A stretch of 64,000 bases of DNA from Salvia splendens (taxonomy: Eukaryota; Streptophyta; Magnoliopsida; Lamiales; Lamiaceae). Location: NCBI RefSeq assembly GCF_004379255.2, contig NC_056033.1:24792209-24856208 (forward strand), written 5' to 3'. Below, one piece after another: positions 1 to 9,923 of this stretch (the first letter of the stretch is position 1; each line of letters begins with the position of its first letter). The translations under genes were made by a program, and so were the position numbers. The notes under the pieces are model-generated. The model had not been told where the DNA came from, did no database searches, and saw only the letters and a list, made by a program, of their open reading frames with translations.

Positions 1-300
1 AACAACAATCAAGGGAACTTCTCACACTTAGACCAGACACTGGGCTAAGTGTGAGGCAGTGCCAGCAATCAAAACCTGCTAATAACCACACAAAAAAATA
101 TGAAAATAAAACAGATATAGGAAGACTAACAACATAGAAAAAAGGGCATGCATACTTCTCACACTTAGACCCAACACAGGTCTAAGTGTGATACGAAATA
201 GAATGATAGTTATACATACCATAAACAAAATAAAACTGAATTGTTTTGAAATTAACGTGAGCTGAGATGGGGTGAGGGGTACTTCAACTGTCTTTTTCCG
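1..300 (-). other. 3' untranslated region of Athila-like element A with two hairpins
   Basis: This lies downstream of the third ORF of element A, read on the minus strand. It contains two inverted repeats: 23-31 pairs with 45-53, and 160-171 (CACACTTAGACC) pairs perfectly with 179-190 around a 7-nt loop. The same hairpin type occurs twice in the equivalent region of element M (53884-53912 and 53971-53997). No coding sequence is convincing here. The 3' LTR of element A must lie left of the window. Confidence 0.6.
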
Positions 301-740
301 GTCCCTCATGGACCTGACTTCCTTGGTAACGCCTTTGGGCGCTTGGAGGGTAGAAGTGGGGGATCATCAGACATTGTCATCTGTGCAGTTTCGGTAGGGG
401 AGTGCTGCATGCTGCTTCTTGGAGGGGCCGCTGGGGAAGGAAAAACCGATTGAGTTCCTTGGGCAGTTGCTCCGGGGATCTCTGTAGGAGTGCTCAACTG
501 GGTTTGAAACGTTTGTTGCTGGACGAACTATACCATTTTCATCATCACCAGCAGAGCCTCAGCCATCCTTTCGGCATTGATTCCTAGCGGTTCCTTAAAG
601 CTGTGAATTGCAGAATGTAGAGATGCGATACCTGTTTGAATCTCCTGGATGTTGCTCCTTATAGCGGCCATTTCCTCTGCAATGTCGCCTCTTATAGCCG
701 CCGGTGCCTGCGTTACATTGGTTCCCATGGTCGCCGTCTT

Positions 741-2252
741 CTATGTTATGGTACTCCTTATGGCAGTCATTTCGTCCTTCAAGGCGCTCCCTAGCGCTGC
801 CATGTTTTCTTTCCATTCTAGCATTGTCGTTTCTGTCGGAACTCTCCCCTCTGTGTCCAAGTGGCCCTTAGCCCTGCTATCTCCGTCAGTTTCTGCTGTC
901 GCTTCTGGGTTGCCCTGTTCTGCAACTTCTGTACTTCCGTCGGCCTTGCTCCTTTTCCCAGTTCTGACGGTTACCTCAGTCCTTTCATCCTCTACATCGT
1001 AGAAGTGGACGGCATCGTCCTTCATGTACAAGAGTCCCTTGTTGAAAAAGAAAATCAAGTTGAATAGCTCTGGGGGATTGCAGATTAGGAGGATGGGGGC
1101 GGGCTTAGGTATTTTCATGATTATATTCCTCTGTAGATAGGCACCCAGCAGATGGCAGAGAAATAGATAGCAGGGTGTATGGGTAGTCAGTGAATGGCAG
1201 GCTTTGGCCAGCCAGTAGCCCAACTGGACCTTCACCCCCTTGAACATGCACCAGCCGAAATAGAGTTCAGCTGTGGTGCGGGTGGCAGTTACCTGTCCCA
1301 GTAAGTTGTAGGCGATGAAGGTTTGGGAAAAATGAAGCAGTCGGTCGGCAATGTGGACTCCCTTTGAGACGCTGGGTTTGAATCGTCCACCATGGCCCTC
1401 AGTAAGCAAGTCCCAAGCCACTTGTGGGGTGAATCCCGACATGTCCCCGGGGGGCCTAATCTGTCTTTTGTCCCAAATGCCGTGGATATTCTCATCCATT
1501 GTGAGTAGCCCCATCCTCATAGACCATTCTCGAATGCTCATTGATACCTCCTCGTTAAATAACCAGAAAGAGATAGACTCAACAGATACGTCTGTCGTTT
1601 GTTCGAACGTGAAAGAAGTGAAAAACTCTTTCGCCAGGGCAACCTGTTTCTTTGATGTGCTGTGATTGAGCAACCAGTTGAACCCGATTGTGCGTATGTA
1701 TGACAGGAAATCGTCCTCTGATTCTATCTCCTGAAGAGATTCTGGGTGGTAGCGCTTTCCTGACTTAGTCTGTTTCCCTTTTGCCCCGCGTTCCGCATAA
1801 ATCTTTGTCTTCTGTGGGTCGGGAAAACGAGCCATTTCCTTCAAGAGTTTTTCCGTGACCAACACCTCCGTCCTCTCGTAGGTAGGTTCTCCTGACCTGT
1901 CGACCTCCACTTCTTCTCCACCGTTTTCTCCAGCTACCTCTTCCCCTTCGGTGAACGGTACCCTAATAGGTTCCCTGATCTCCGCAGTAGGGAAGGCCGT
2001 CCTTGGTTTTTTTGTAGGAGTTTTGGCCACTTGCTTTCCTTTTCGTGTGCTCTCAGAATGATAGCGCAAGTAATGCATCTCTTCTGATTCGCTACTTTCC
2101 ACCGGTGTGTATACCAAAATACTACGGCGGGCCGTTTTCCTCAGCGTTCTCTCGTCTTGTTCGGTTGAAGGAGAGTCCATTTGAAAGTCGTAGGTGATTT
2201 CCGTGGAGTGAATGGCGATTTGAGAAAGGTTTTGATAAATAGGCGGGAACAA
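741..2252 (-). CDS. Third ORF of element A (plant retrotransposon protein of unknown function)
   Basis: An open frame of 503 codons lies between pol remnants and the 3' end of element A. It is clearly homologous to the 3' ORF of element M: both share the blocks GFNWLLNHST / GFDWLLKHST, MSIREW, CHLLGAYLQRN and FFNKGLL, in the same order. I recall this region from databases as a putative plant transposon protein domain; no biochemical function is known to me. The N-terminal third is acidic and low complexity. A Met at about residue 26 is an equally good start. The frame stops at 741, and a homologous coiled-coil-like tail continues in another frame at about 528-728, so the C terminus is probably truncated by an indel. 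It stays open although the RT and integrase of the same element are gone. Confidence 0.65.
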   Translation of the reverse strand: MFPPIYQNLSQIAIHSTEITYDFQMDSPSTEQDERTLRKTARRSILVYTPVESSESEEMHYLRYHSESTRKGKQVAKTPTKKPRTAFPTAEIREPIRVPFTEGEEVAGENGGEEVEVDRSGEPTYERTEVLVTEKLLKEMARFPDPQKTKIYAERGAKGKQTKSGKRYHPESLQEIESEDDFLSYIRTIGFNWLLNHSTSKKQVALAKEFFTSFTFEQTTDVSVESISFWLFNEEVSMSIREWSMRMGLLTMDENIHGIWDKRQIRPPGDMSGFTPQVAWDLLTEGHGGRFKPSVSKGVHIADRLLHFSQTFIAYNLLGQVTATRTTAELYFGWCMFKGVKVQLGYWLAKACHSLTTHTPCYLFLCHLLGAYLQRNIIMKIPKPAPILLICNPPELFNLIFFFNKGLLYMKDDAVHFYDVEDERTEVTVRTGKRSKADGSTEVAEQGNPEATAETDGDSRAKGHLDTEGRVPTETTMLEWKENMAALGSALKDEMTAIRSTIT

Positions 2253-2804
2253 ACAAAGGAATGTTGTAGGTAGTGGGTAAAAAGTAGGGTACGGGTCATA
2301 AAGCGTCCTTTTATACTGATATCGCGGCTGTTGGGATCTCTGTGACTGTTCAAATCTCTGTGACTCTTTGCGTACAGACGCATCTTTTCAGAATGACAGC
2401 TGGCTTAGCTTCTTCTACACGCTTCTCTTCAGGACATCTTTTCACTACGATAGTTGGCACTATCTGACACCCCTCCAATGGCTGCATATGTCCTTTTGCC
2501 ACCTGTCCCTGATTAATTAAATCACTGTGTCCATTGGTTAGCCCTTGTTGCACTGATTAAGTGGTCCATTATATCCAGATGAAAACTCAATAATTCCACT
2601 TAATCAGTTTCTCGCCCTTATTTCTGTCCTTTAATCCTCTAAGAATTGAAATAAAAAAAACTAACACAAGAAAAACTAATTACACTAACTATAAGGACTT
2701 GACCAGGTTCCCCTAGGTTGTCACTTGATCATTTTAATGAATTTGAAATGTGTTGTTTGATCAAGCAGACTGCCCAGGAGTACCCGATCACTCCTTATAC
2801 CTGG
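2253..2804. other. Spacer between pol remnant and third ORF of element A
   Basis: This AT-rich sequence corresponds in position to the leader of the third ORF in element M (50402-51006). I see no coding sequence in it beyond short open frames. Confidence 0.4.
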
Positions 2805-3068
2805 TCAATGGTTGAGATTGGGGAAGGTTAGTGGAATTTGTTTCACCACTCCCACTTTGGTCTTGTCTCTGTAGGGCTCAACACGAGGACCATTCACCTT
2901 GAAAAAGAACGAACTGGGGGTGTCTCCTGGGTGCGTGCTCGCCTTGATGGTTTCAGGATCCGTCCATTCTGAATTTCGCTTCCCCGCCATTAGTTTGAAT
3001 TGACTCTGGAATGGTAGCTTCCTCTGTTCACCGATGAGTTCTTCCTTTCTCGAGGAGAAGTTGGTCAC
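2805..3068 (-). pseudogene. Integrase C-terminal remnant of element A pol
   Basis: An 87-codon frame contains the motifs VNGPRV and YRD, matching VNGHRVKVFRD at the end of pol in element M (50198-50401). It is the extreme C-terminal tail of an Athila-type polyprotein. It lies directly next to the protease-containing frame (3075-4043), so reverse transcriptase, RNase H and the integrase core are missing. The element cannot move on its own. Confidence 0.65.
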
Positions 3069-3074
3069 TTCTTT

Positions 3075-4043
3075 TTATTTCGTGGCTGGGTGTTTGCATA
3101 AATTCAGATTTATTTCCATCGGGTTTGCTGATTTCCACTTGACGCCTTCTTCACCCAGCCTCAATTTTTTTCTTGATTGTACCTCCTGTCCATGCAGACT
3201 TGGTTCAACTGGACTGTGATACGCCTGGTCGGGCATGTCTTTGAGGGCATTTGGCGATTCAGGTAGTTGCCTTGTAAACGAGGATTCCTTCTTCAGCATT
3301 CCTTTTAATGGAGCGGCTTGGTCAGGTGGTCTCTCGACCCTTCTTGGTTGAGTAATCTCTCTTGCCTCGGCTGGTTGTGACGGCTGGCAATATTCCTTAA
3401 TTGCCCTTCTAATGGCTTGATCATCCATTGCTCCAGTCACTGTCGTATCAAACCATTCTGCTGCCTCTCTCTTCAACTGTTCATCTTCAGTGTAACCAGA
3501 TGATGGCTCTTCGAAGGATTCCTTTTTCGAATACTCCTGTTTCCGAGGGCTGATAACGTTTACTGTTTGTATGCTCTCTCTGCCCTGTGGCTTTTTTGCC
3601 GCTTCATTAATGCCGACCGTAAGTCGCTCTCCTTTAAACTCCAGATTAATTGTCCTATGGTGGACGCCAATGACTGTGTTGGCGGTGGATAGGAAAGGTC
3701 TCCCCAAAAGGATCCCAATAGATTCCTCTGCTCCTAGTTCCGTCATTTTTATAACAAAGAAGTCGGCGGGATACATGAATCTGTTCACCTTGACGATTTC
3801 ATCTTCCAGAACTCCCTCGGGGTAAATGCAAGACCCGTCTGCTAGCTTTATTTCCATATTGGTTTTGACGAGCTTAGCATTCTCCAGCCTATTGTATATA
3901 GAATATGGCATAATATTGATGGAAGCCCCTGGGTCGCACATTGCGTGCTCCATTTGAACGTTTCTGATGGAAATTGGGAGCAAAAATACCCCTGGGTTAG
4001 TTCTCTTGTAGGGAATATCACTAGGTTGGATCATACCGGTCAC
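3075..4043 (-). pseudogene. Athila-type aspartic protease region, element A
   Basis: A 322-codon frame carries a retroviral-type aspartic protease. The active-site block is CDPGASIN, followed by a second block ending ILLGRPFL, as in Athila polyproteins. The closest counterpart in the window is 46660-47060 in element M. After the protease the frame runs through charged linker sequence and ends where reverse transcriptase should begin. The frame is open but the polyprotein is truncated, so this is a remnant of gag-pol. Confidence 0.75.
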
Positions 4044-4181
4044 TTCCTCTACTTCGACCTTCCTCCTCTTTTCAGCACCCTGTTCACAGATGTTTGACTC
4101 TTCTTTCGCTATGACTTGATCAACGGCTCTGGATTCAAGGCTTTTATTAAGACTTATCCTGGATGCTGGAAAAATTGCAGT

Positions 4182-5777
4182 TTAGCTCTGATAAACTCCT
4201 TCTGATTTCAGAGAGACTGTGTTGACATTCTCTCGCCCTGTTGGAGGTTGCACTGTAGCCGGAATCTTTCCTTCATTACCTCTTAGCTCGCCCAGTGACA
4301 TGGCGACCTGAGATAACTGCTTCGTAAGCATTTCTAATGCAACTCTCTGTTCTCTCTGGGCTTCCTGCATTTCTCGCACAACATCATGGGACTGGTGTGG
4401 AATCATATCCCCTGGACCTTCATTTTGCTGCCTGTTATTTCTCTGATTAAATCGGCCTCCTCCATGGCCTTGCTCGTAAAAACCGAAAGACCCATACTGC
4501 TCTGGTTTGTTCTGGGACAGATGATTTTGTTGGTTTCCTTAGAAGTACTGTTGGTTCCCTTGGGATTGCTGGTTTCCCCTGTGGTACTGCGGGACATAAC
4601 TCACCATTGATTACTTGGATGCCTACCCTAGTTGCTATACTGTGGGGATTGGTGTTGGTACCCCCATTCTCCTTCCTGTTGTCAGCTTGACCAGGTAGGC
4701 TGTCCTCCACTTGACCAGTTCCCTTGAGGTCCACTTGACCAACCTGCCTGACCTCCTTGCATTCCATTCCCTCCAGTGTTTGGTCTATCCAAGATTCGAG
4801 CTGGCCAGTTGGACTGCCCGTCAGAGGACTGTACCTGTTGTGGTTGGCTTTGATTCTGATCAGTCCATCTAAAGTTGGGGTGGTCCCTCCACGGAGCATC
4901 TCTCTGCTTCCCCTGGATCCAGTTGCCATTTGTGTTCCAGTGGCCTACGGCGTTTACTTGCTCTACCTCAGGGGGAAACTCGCAGTAATAGTAATGATGC
5001 TCTTCTGGCGGTGGCGGCTGCGGCACATACTGTGTCTCCTTCGGTGCAGGCGGTGGCGGCGGTCTCGTTTTTTCTACTGCTTCCAGTAGTTCCTCCAGCT
5101 TTTCATCATTGCGCGTCTCAGCTGCGTGCACTGCTCCTCTTTTGTACTGCCCTTGAGATGTTTCGTACGACCGCTTAGCCTCAATCAGCCTCTCCAAAAT
5201 ATTCTTAGCTTGGCTAAAAGGGTTTTTGAGAAATCCCCTTGTGCGGCGAGGTTGAGGTCGTTCTTGCTGTCCACCGTTAGTCCGCCATAGAAGATCGAGT
5301 AGATCTCCTTCTCTCCCAGCTTGTGGTTAGGGCATGCTTGAAGAAGCCCTTGGAACCTATCCCAGTACTGGCCGAGGGGCTCGTCATACTCCTGTCTGGC
5401 TTCTGTAATTTCCCTTTTTAGGGTACTTGTCTTTTATGTTGGAAAGAAATGATCGAGGAATATCATACGGAACTCAGCAGCCTTGATAGCCAGACACCCG
5501 CATCGCCCTTCAAAACGAAGGGAATAGCCTTAAGCTTGTAATCTTCGGACGTGGATCCAACTGGCACGGGCTGAATATCACAGTATCTACAGAATTCTTC
5601 CAGGAAAGCATACGGACATTCCTTCGAAAGGCCATAGAAATGGGACAAAATGGCCAGTACTCCTGATTTGATTGCGATGGTCCGCATTCTAGGAGTAGCG
5701 GCGATGGCATGTGTGGGATCTCTCTCATCATGAGCGTATAGAGAGCCGATTCCCGAGTCGTCAGCGACAACGGCCAT
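4182..5777 (-). pseudogene. Athila-type gag remnant, element A
   Basis: Gag starts at 5777 and its first 104 codons match the capsid-like gag domain of elements B and M (PYAFLEEFCRYCDI, GDAGVWLSRL). The frame then breaks near 5463. Homology continues in other frames through 5197-4682 (Gln/Trp/Asn/Pro-rich segment) and 4406-4182 (VALEMLTKQLSQVAMSLGELR, likely coiled coil). I count at least three frame changes plus stops near 5420 and 5215. No zinc knuckle is visible, which fits Athila gag. This structural protein is dead. Confidence 0.75.
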
Positions 5778-6039
5778 CTCTGCTTCCGTTCATTTTGGTG
5801 GTGGTTGTTGTGTTTTCTGCTCGGTGGCTGCTGCTGCTTCTAATGCGGCTCTGCGACAAGTGATGACAACGCCGGCTTCCTGGACTCTCCACTAAGTGTT
5901 AGTTCTTCTGTATATCAAGGGATGATTCCATTAATCGCCTTGGTGGTACCTTCGCATCAAAAGCAGGAAAAACAAAAAAATGAGACACAAAATTATATAC
6001 ACCTACGCACTACGCACAAACATAAAGTAACACCATCCT

Positions 6040-6057
6040 TCCCCGACAATGGCGCCA
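6040..6057 (-). other. Primer binding site of element A (tRNA-Asp type)
   Basis: Read on the minus strand, the site is TGGCGCCATTGTCGGGGA. It differs at two positions from the perfect complement of the plant tRNA-Asp 3' end, which element M carries at 44259-44276. It lies 4 bp inside the LTR end at 6062, confirming minus orientation and placing the 5' LTR to its right. Confidence 0.85.
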
Positions 6058-6584
6058 TTTATGAAGGACATGGAAAGAGGTCGAAAACACTAATAGAATG
6101 CGGATCAAGTTATATGGAATGATAACCAAACCGATTGGATCAGTTAGCAAATGTCGTTGCCAGTTAATCAATGCAATCTGGCTCTCGCCCTTTCCTCCTT
6201 GCCAAAGTAATTTATAACTCCAAATTTTGCACAACTTTAACAGTAAAGCGGCAAGTTCGGGGTCGATCCCACAGTGAAGTTGGTGTGTCGAGTGTGTGAG
6301 TAGCGAACAGGGGGGTTGGCTGCTGCCACGCTTTAACTTGGGAGTTTTTAAGGGTATCCACTACGGGGAGCCCGCGGCTATAGCCGCGGGTTGGGGCGGG
6401 GGGCGGGCGGGCTATAGTGGAGGGCGCGGGCGGACACCGAAATGGGGGCGGTAGGGGAGGGGAAGGGCTTCAGCCGACTCCGGGGCGAGGACGCGGCTAT
6501 AGCCGCGGCGCCTATAGTGGCGGCACCGACCGCCGCCGCGGCTATAGCCGAAATAATAATTTTTTTTTTACATTTCAATTCACT

Positions 6585-6592
6585 TATAAATA
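6585..6592 (+). promoter_or_regulatory. Probable TATA box of the Harbinger transposase gene
   Basis: TATAAATA lies about 80 bp before the first ATG (6674) of the transposase frame, just after the GC-rich subterminal block. Confidence 0.5.
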
Positions 6593-6754
6593 CACCCCAC
6601 TCCATTCATTATTTTCACACCATTCCAACTCTACATCTATAAAAATTTCTCTCACAACAATTTGGGGTCGGAAATGAACAATTTGTGGAGAGACAGCTGG
6701 AATGCTCTGATTCAACAAGTGTAACACCAGGCCGCCCAGGAGGAAGCGGCCCGT

Positions 6755-7948
6755 TTGGCAGATGAGGCGGAGAATGCAGAGGATGTGATCCCTCGTGCCA
6801 TTACTCATCGGCGGACAATCCCACGAGACCACGTCGGTACGCACCATCGTCTAATGGATGATTACTTTGTGGATAACCCCCGTTATCCACCCGAAATATT
6901 CCGCCGGAGATTCAGGATGTCGCGACGACTGTTCAACTATATAGCGACGAATTTGGCGGAGCATTACCGGTTCTTCACCCTCCGGCGTGATGCGGCTGGC
7001 CGGATCGGGCTGTATACGCAACAGAAGTGCACCGCTGCAATCTGGCAGCTTGCCTACGTCGGACCAGCGGACATGTTCGATGAATACCTACAAATGGGTG
7101 AGATGACTGGCCTCACGGTGCTCAGGCAGTTCTGTAAGGGGATCCGGGAAATTTTCGGTGGGGAGTTTCTACGGAAGCCCAACCCAGATGAGTGTCAGCG
7201 CCTACTGGATATGCACGGTTCGATGCACGGGTTCCCAAGAATGTTAGGAAGCATCGATTGCATGCATTGGGAGTGGAGGAACTGCCCCGTGGCATGGAAA
7301 GGCCAGTTCACTACTGGCTTCAAAAGCAAACATCCAACGATGATTCTGGAAGCCGTTGCGGACTATCGTCTGCGGATCTGGCATGCGTATTTCGGTGTGG
7401 CAGGTTCGAACAACGACATCAATGTTCTTCAGTCATCGCCGCTCTTCAACGAGGAGTGCCGGGGGGAGGGTCCAGAAATCAGCTTCGTAGCCAATGGTAC
7501 ACAGTACAGTAGGGCCTACTATTTGGCAGATGGGATATATCCGCGCTGGCCCGTATTCGTGAAGACTGTCCGCCAACCGGTTGGACCGAAGAAACAATAT
7601 TTTGCGCGCAAACAAGAGAGTGCTAGGAAGGATGTTGAACGGGCTTTTGGTGTCCTCCAATCGCGGTGGGCTATTATACGGTGTCCGACACGAGTTTGGC
7701 ATGAAGATGATGTCGTGAATATTGTGTTAGCATGTATCATATTGCATAATATGATAATAGAAGATGAAGGCTTTGAGGCAGAGCGATGGGCACCGGAAGA
7801 AGGCGCAAGTACAAGTCATGGTGTTGCCTCCGCGCCGATCCAGATGGGCGTACCACGGAGCAATGAATATTTGATCCAACGCTTCACTGATATGCGCAGG
7901 ATCACATCACATAACGCACTGCAGGCCGATTTGATTGAAGAAGTGTGA
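6755..7948 (+). CDS. HARBI1-like DDE transposase
   Basis: The 397-residue protein is a PIF/Harbinger transposase, in the family often annotated as ALP1-like or HARBI1-like nuclease. The catalytic acids are visible: Asp168 (GSIDCMHW), Asp259 (YYLADGIYP) and Glu295 (RKDVERAFG), with 35 residues between the last two. The C terminus shows the usual CIILHNMIIEDE block. The N-terminal half includes FRRRFRMSRRLFNYI, which resembles the helix-turn-helix-like part of the family. A frame-matched ATG at 6674 is followed after 15 further codons by TAA at 6722-6724, so the original start may have been upstream and since lost. The catalytic core looks intact, so the protein could be made from 6755. Confidence 0.9.
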   Translation: MADEAENAEDVIPRAITHRRTIPRDHVGTHHRLMDDYFVDNPRYPPEIFRRRFRMSRRLFNYIATNLAEHYRFFTLRRDAAGRIGLYTQQKCTAAIWQLAYVGPADMFDEYLQMGEMTGLTVLRQFCKGIREIFGGEFLRKPNPDECQRLLDMHGSMHGFPRMLGSIDCMHWEWRNCPVAWKGQFTTGFKSKHPTMILEAVADYRLRIWHAYFGVAGSNNDINVLQSSPLFNEECRGEGPEISFVANGTQYSRAYYLADGIYPRWPVFVKTVRQPVGPKKQYFARKQESARKDVERAFGVLQSRWAIIRCPTRVWHEDDVVNIVLACIILHNMIIEDEGFEAERWAPEEGASTSHGVASAPIQMGVPRSNEYLIQRFTDMRRITSHNALQADLIEEV

Positions 7949-8015
7949 GCACGTAGGGGAGGTGGTGGCGCAGTGTAAACATGTTAGTGATTTGTACTAG
8001 ATTAAATGTAGTGTG

Positions 8016-8122
8016 TAATTTTAATTTTAATTTTAATTTTAATTTTAATTTTAATTTTAATTTTAATTTTAATTTTAATTTTAATTTTAATTTTAATTTT
8101 AATTTTAATTTTAATTTTAATT
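8016..8122. repeat. (AATTTT)n hexanucleotide microsatellite
   Basis: About 18 near-perfect copies of a 6-bp unit (AATTTT) lie 68 bp after the transposase stop codon, inside the Harbinger element. Open frames across it encode only Asn-Phe or Lys-Leu repeats and are not genes. Confidence 0.97.
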
Positions 8123-9288
8123 CTACTTCGTATAGTCGTGTTCTTCTAATTACGTATAGCCCGATAAATTTGTTCATAATTACTTGAAACATTATAAAAT
8201 GAAAGTTGATTATAAAATTTGGGGGCTATTGGAGGTGTCCACTATAGTGGCGGAAATAGAATTTTGGGGCTATGGACAAAAATTGGGCGGGGCTATTTGG
8301 CGTGTCCGCCTTATAGTGGACACTCTAACTACTGGTTTTAATCTAGACAGAATTAAACAAGCTAGCTTGATCAATGGAAATTTAACTAGTGGATCAAGTG
8401 AATTGCAGGTAATAACAGAAAAGTAAATGTGCGGATTAAAAGCGAAAACAACTTTGATTAAACTAAAAGCTGAGTACAACGTGAAATTTAAACTAAGCTA
8501 ACACTTTGGAATCTAAGAAAGCGGTAAAAAAACTGAGAAAAATCTCAACGGGAAACTTAAGATAACGCTAACAGAAATGAGTATTCTGCAGCGCTCCCTT
8601 TCGGTCTCCCTTTAAACTAAGCTATCTAACTAAGCTAGAGAACTGAACTAAACTAAGCTAGAGAGCTGAACTACGCTAAATAACTAAGCTAAGCTAAACT
8701 AGACGGAAAGTAAAGTCTCGGATGCCTTCTTGTGGTGGCACACCCTCTATTTATAAGCTCGATTCAGCCGCCAACTGGATAACGATCTTGACAGAGAATA
8801 TTCACTCATTCTGAGAGTGAGCGACTCATTGATTGCTACGTGTTGTTCTTCTAGAATAACGACGCTTTTTGGTAACAGATTCGTGACTCAGCTCCGTCCT
8901 TGCATCTCATATTCCAGCACGTGTCCCCTTCTAGAACGTCGTCCTCGATAACAGAATGGTGCGCTATATCCAGCTAATTTTCTCACGTGTTCTTCTTCTA
9001 GAAGCCAGCGGTCCCCACCTAACTGCTTGATCGCTCCCCCTTTATCAACTCCCCCGATTCTTGGTCTTTTATCGCCTTTTGTACTTGCTTGATCAGTTCG
9101 GCCTTGCTGCCTTGGTTAACTGGCATTTCTGCACATTTAACACTTGTTTTGCGCGATAAACCGATCAAGTAGCATGTATTTCACCCTTAAACCGATGCAT
9201 GAAATGAGCTTTATCAAAGACAAACGAAATACACGCCAACTAACTATTACATGTTGAAGAAAGAAAGTTTGCAAGTGGAGCTACTCTA

Positions 9289-9923
9289 TTACAATGAGAG
9301 GGGGAAAAGAGAGCTAGCTTCGGCACGTTTAGCACCGGCTGTTGGCTCGACTACCGACGGAGGTTGGGCCGAGACGGCGTGTTGATCGCCGTAGATGATC
9401 AGCCCCCTCAAACCTGTCGACAACCAACCAAAATAACCAAGAAAATGCATAAGATACTAAGGCATTTAATAGGCAAACAAGGCAAAGGGAGTAAGAGACA
9501 AATTAACTTTTGGTTGAAGACCAAGGACTTACCAAAAATAGGATGGTTAAGAGGACACCACTCCTGCGCGCTTCTCAGCTTTAACCGAAGGCTACCGCGG
9601 GACGGATCGGCCCATTCAACGACAAAGACGGCGAGGTCTCCGTTACAGAAGCGGCTCTGGCCGTAGCGCATCACGTGCAGCCGAGACCGGAGGTGAAGAA
9701 TAATCCGGCGACGGCGAGCTGCCGCGCGCACAGCAACAGTGGTGGCGTGAGCGTGGCCGAGGGAGAAACGGGAGAGAGGGAAGAGGGAGGAAGGAAATAG
9801 GAGGGGTAGTGTCGGAGACAGCGGGACACCGCCGGGAGGCGCCATGAAGGCGGCCGCCAGGGGAACATCGGCAATGACGACGGTAGGTGGCGGTGGTGTG
9901 GAATCTAGGGATTCCCATTTCAA
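9289..9923 (-). CDS. Possible two-exon gene of unknown function
   Basis: Exon 1 (9923-9533) opens with MKWESLDSTPPPP and ends at a good donor (G|GTAAGT). Exon 2 (9413-9289) follows an acceptor (GTCGACAG) and stays in phase, ending at TAA 9289-9291; the product would be 171 residues. The N-terminal part is Pro/Ser/Arg rich and GC rich, unlike the surrounding AT-rich repeats. I recognise no domain. The gene starts 167 bp from element G, and its 3' end is 73 bp from the LTR of element A. Alternatives are a long non-coding RNA or part of an old LTR. The in-phase splice is the main support. Confidence 0.3.

Larger units (their letters stand above)
6352..8325 (+). mobile_element. PIF/Harbinger-type DNA transposon
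   Basis: The element is 1974 bp, flanked by the 3-bp target duplication TAA (6349-6351 and 8326-8328), as known for PIF/Harbinger. The termini are short imperfect inverted repeats: GGGTATCCACTA at the left and, on the opposite strand, GAGTGTCCACTA at the right. It encodes a DDE transposase. No second Myb/SANT-like ORF, usual in autonomous members, is present, so mobility would depend on a partner. The 5' non-coding part is GC rich with three palindromes centred on GGCTATAGCC. It sits in the LTR of element A. Confidence 0.92.
6062..9216 (-). repeat. 5' LTR of element A, interrupted by a Harbinger transposon
   Basis: On the minus strand the LTR starts at 9216 with TGATAAAGCTCATTTCATGC, close to the LTR starts of B (28557) and M (42677), and ends in CA at 6062 just before the primer binding site. 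Without the inserted transposon and its duplicated TAA it is about 1178 bp. A minus-strand TATA box (TATAAATAG) is at 8747-8755. The outer flank at 9217-9221 is AAGAC; its partner would be outside the window. Confidence 0.85.

Noticed and set aside
7981..8192. Open frames on both strands with Asn-Phe or Lys-Leu repeats
   Set aside because: They are translations of the (AATTTT)n microsatellite.
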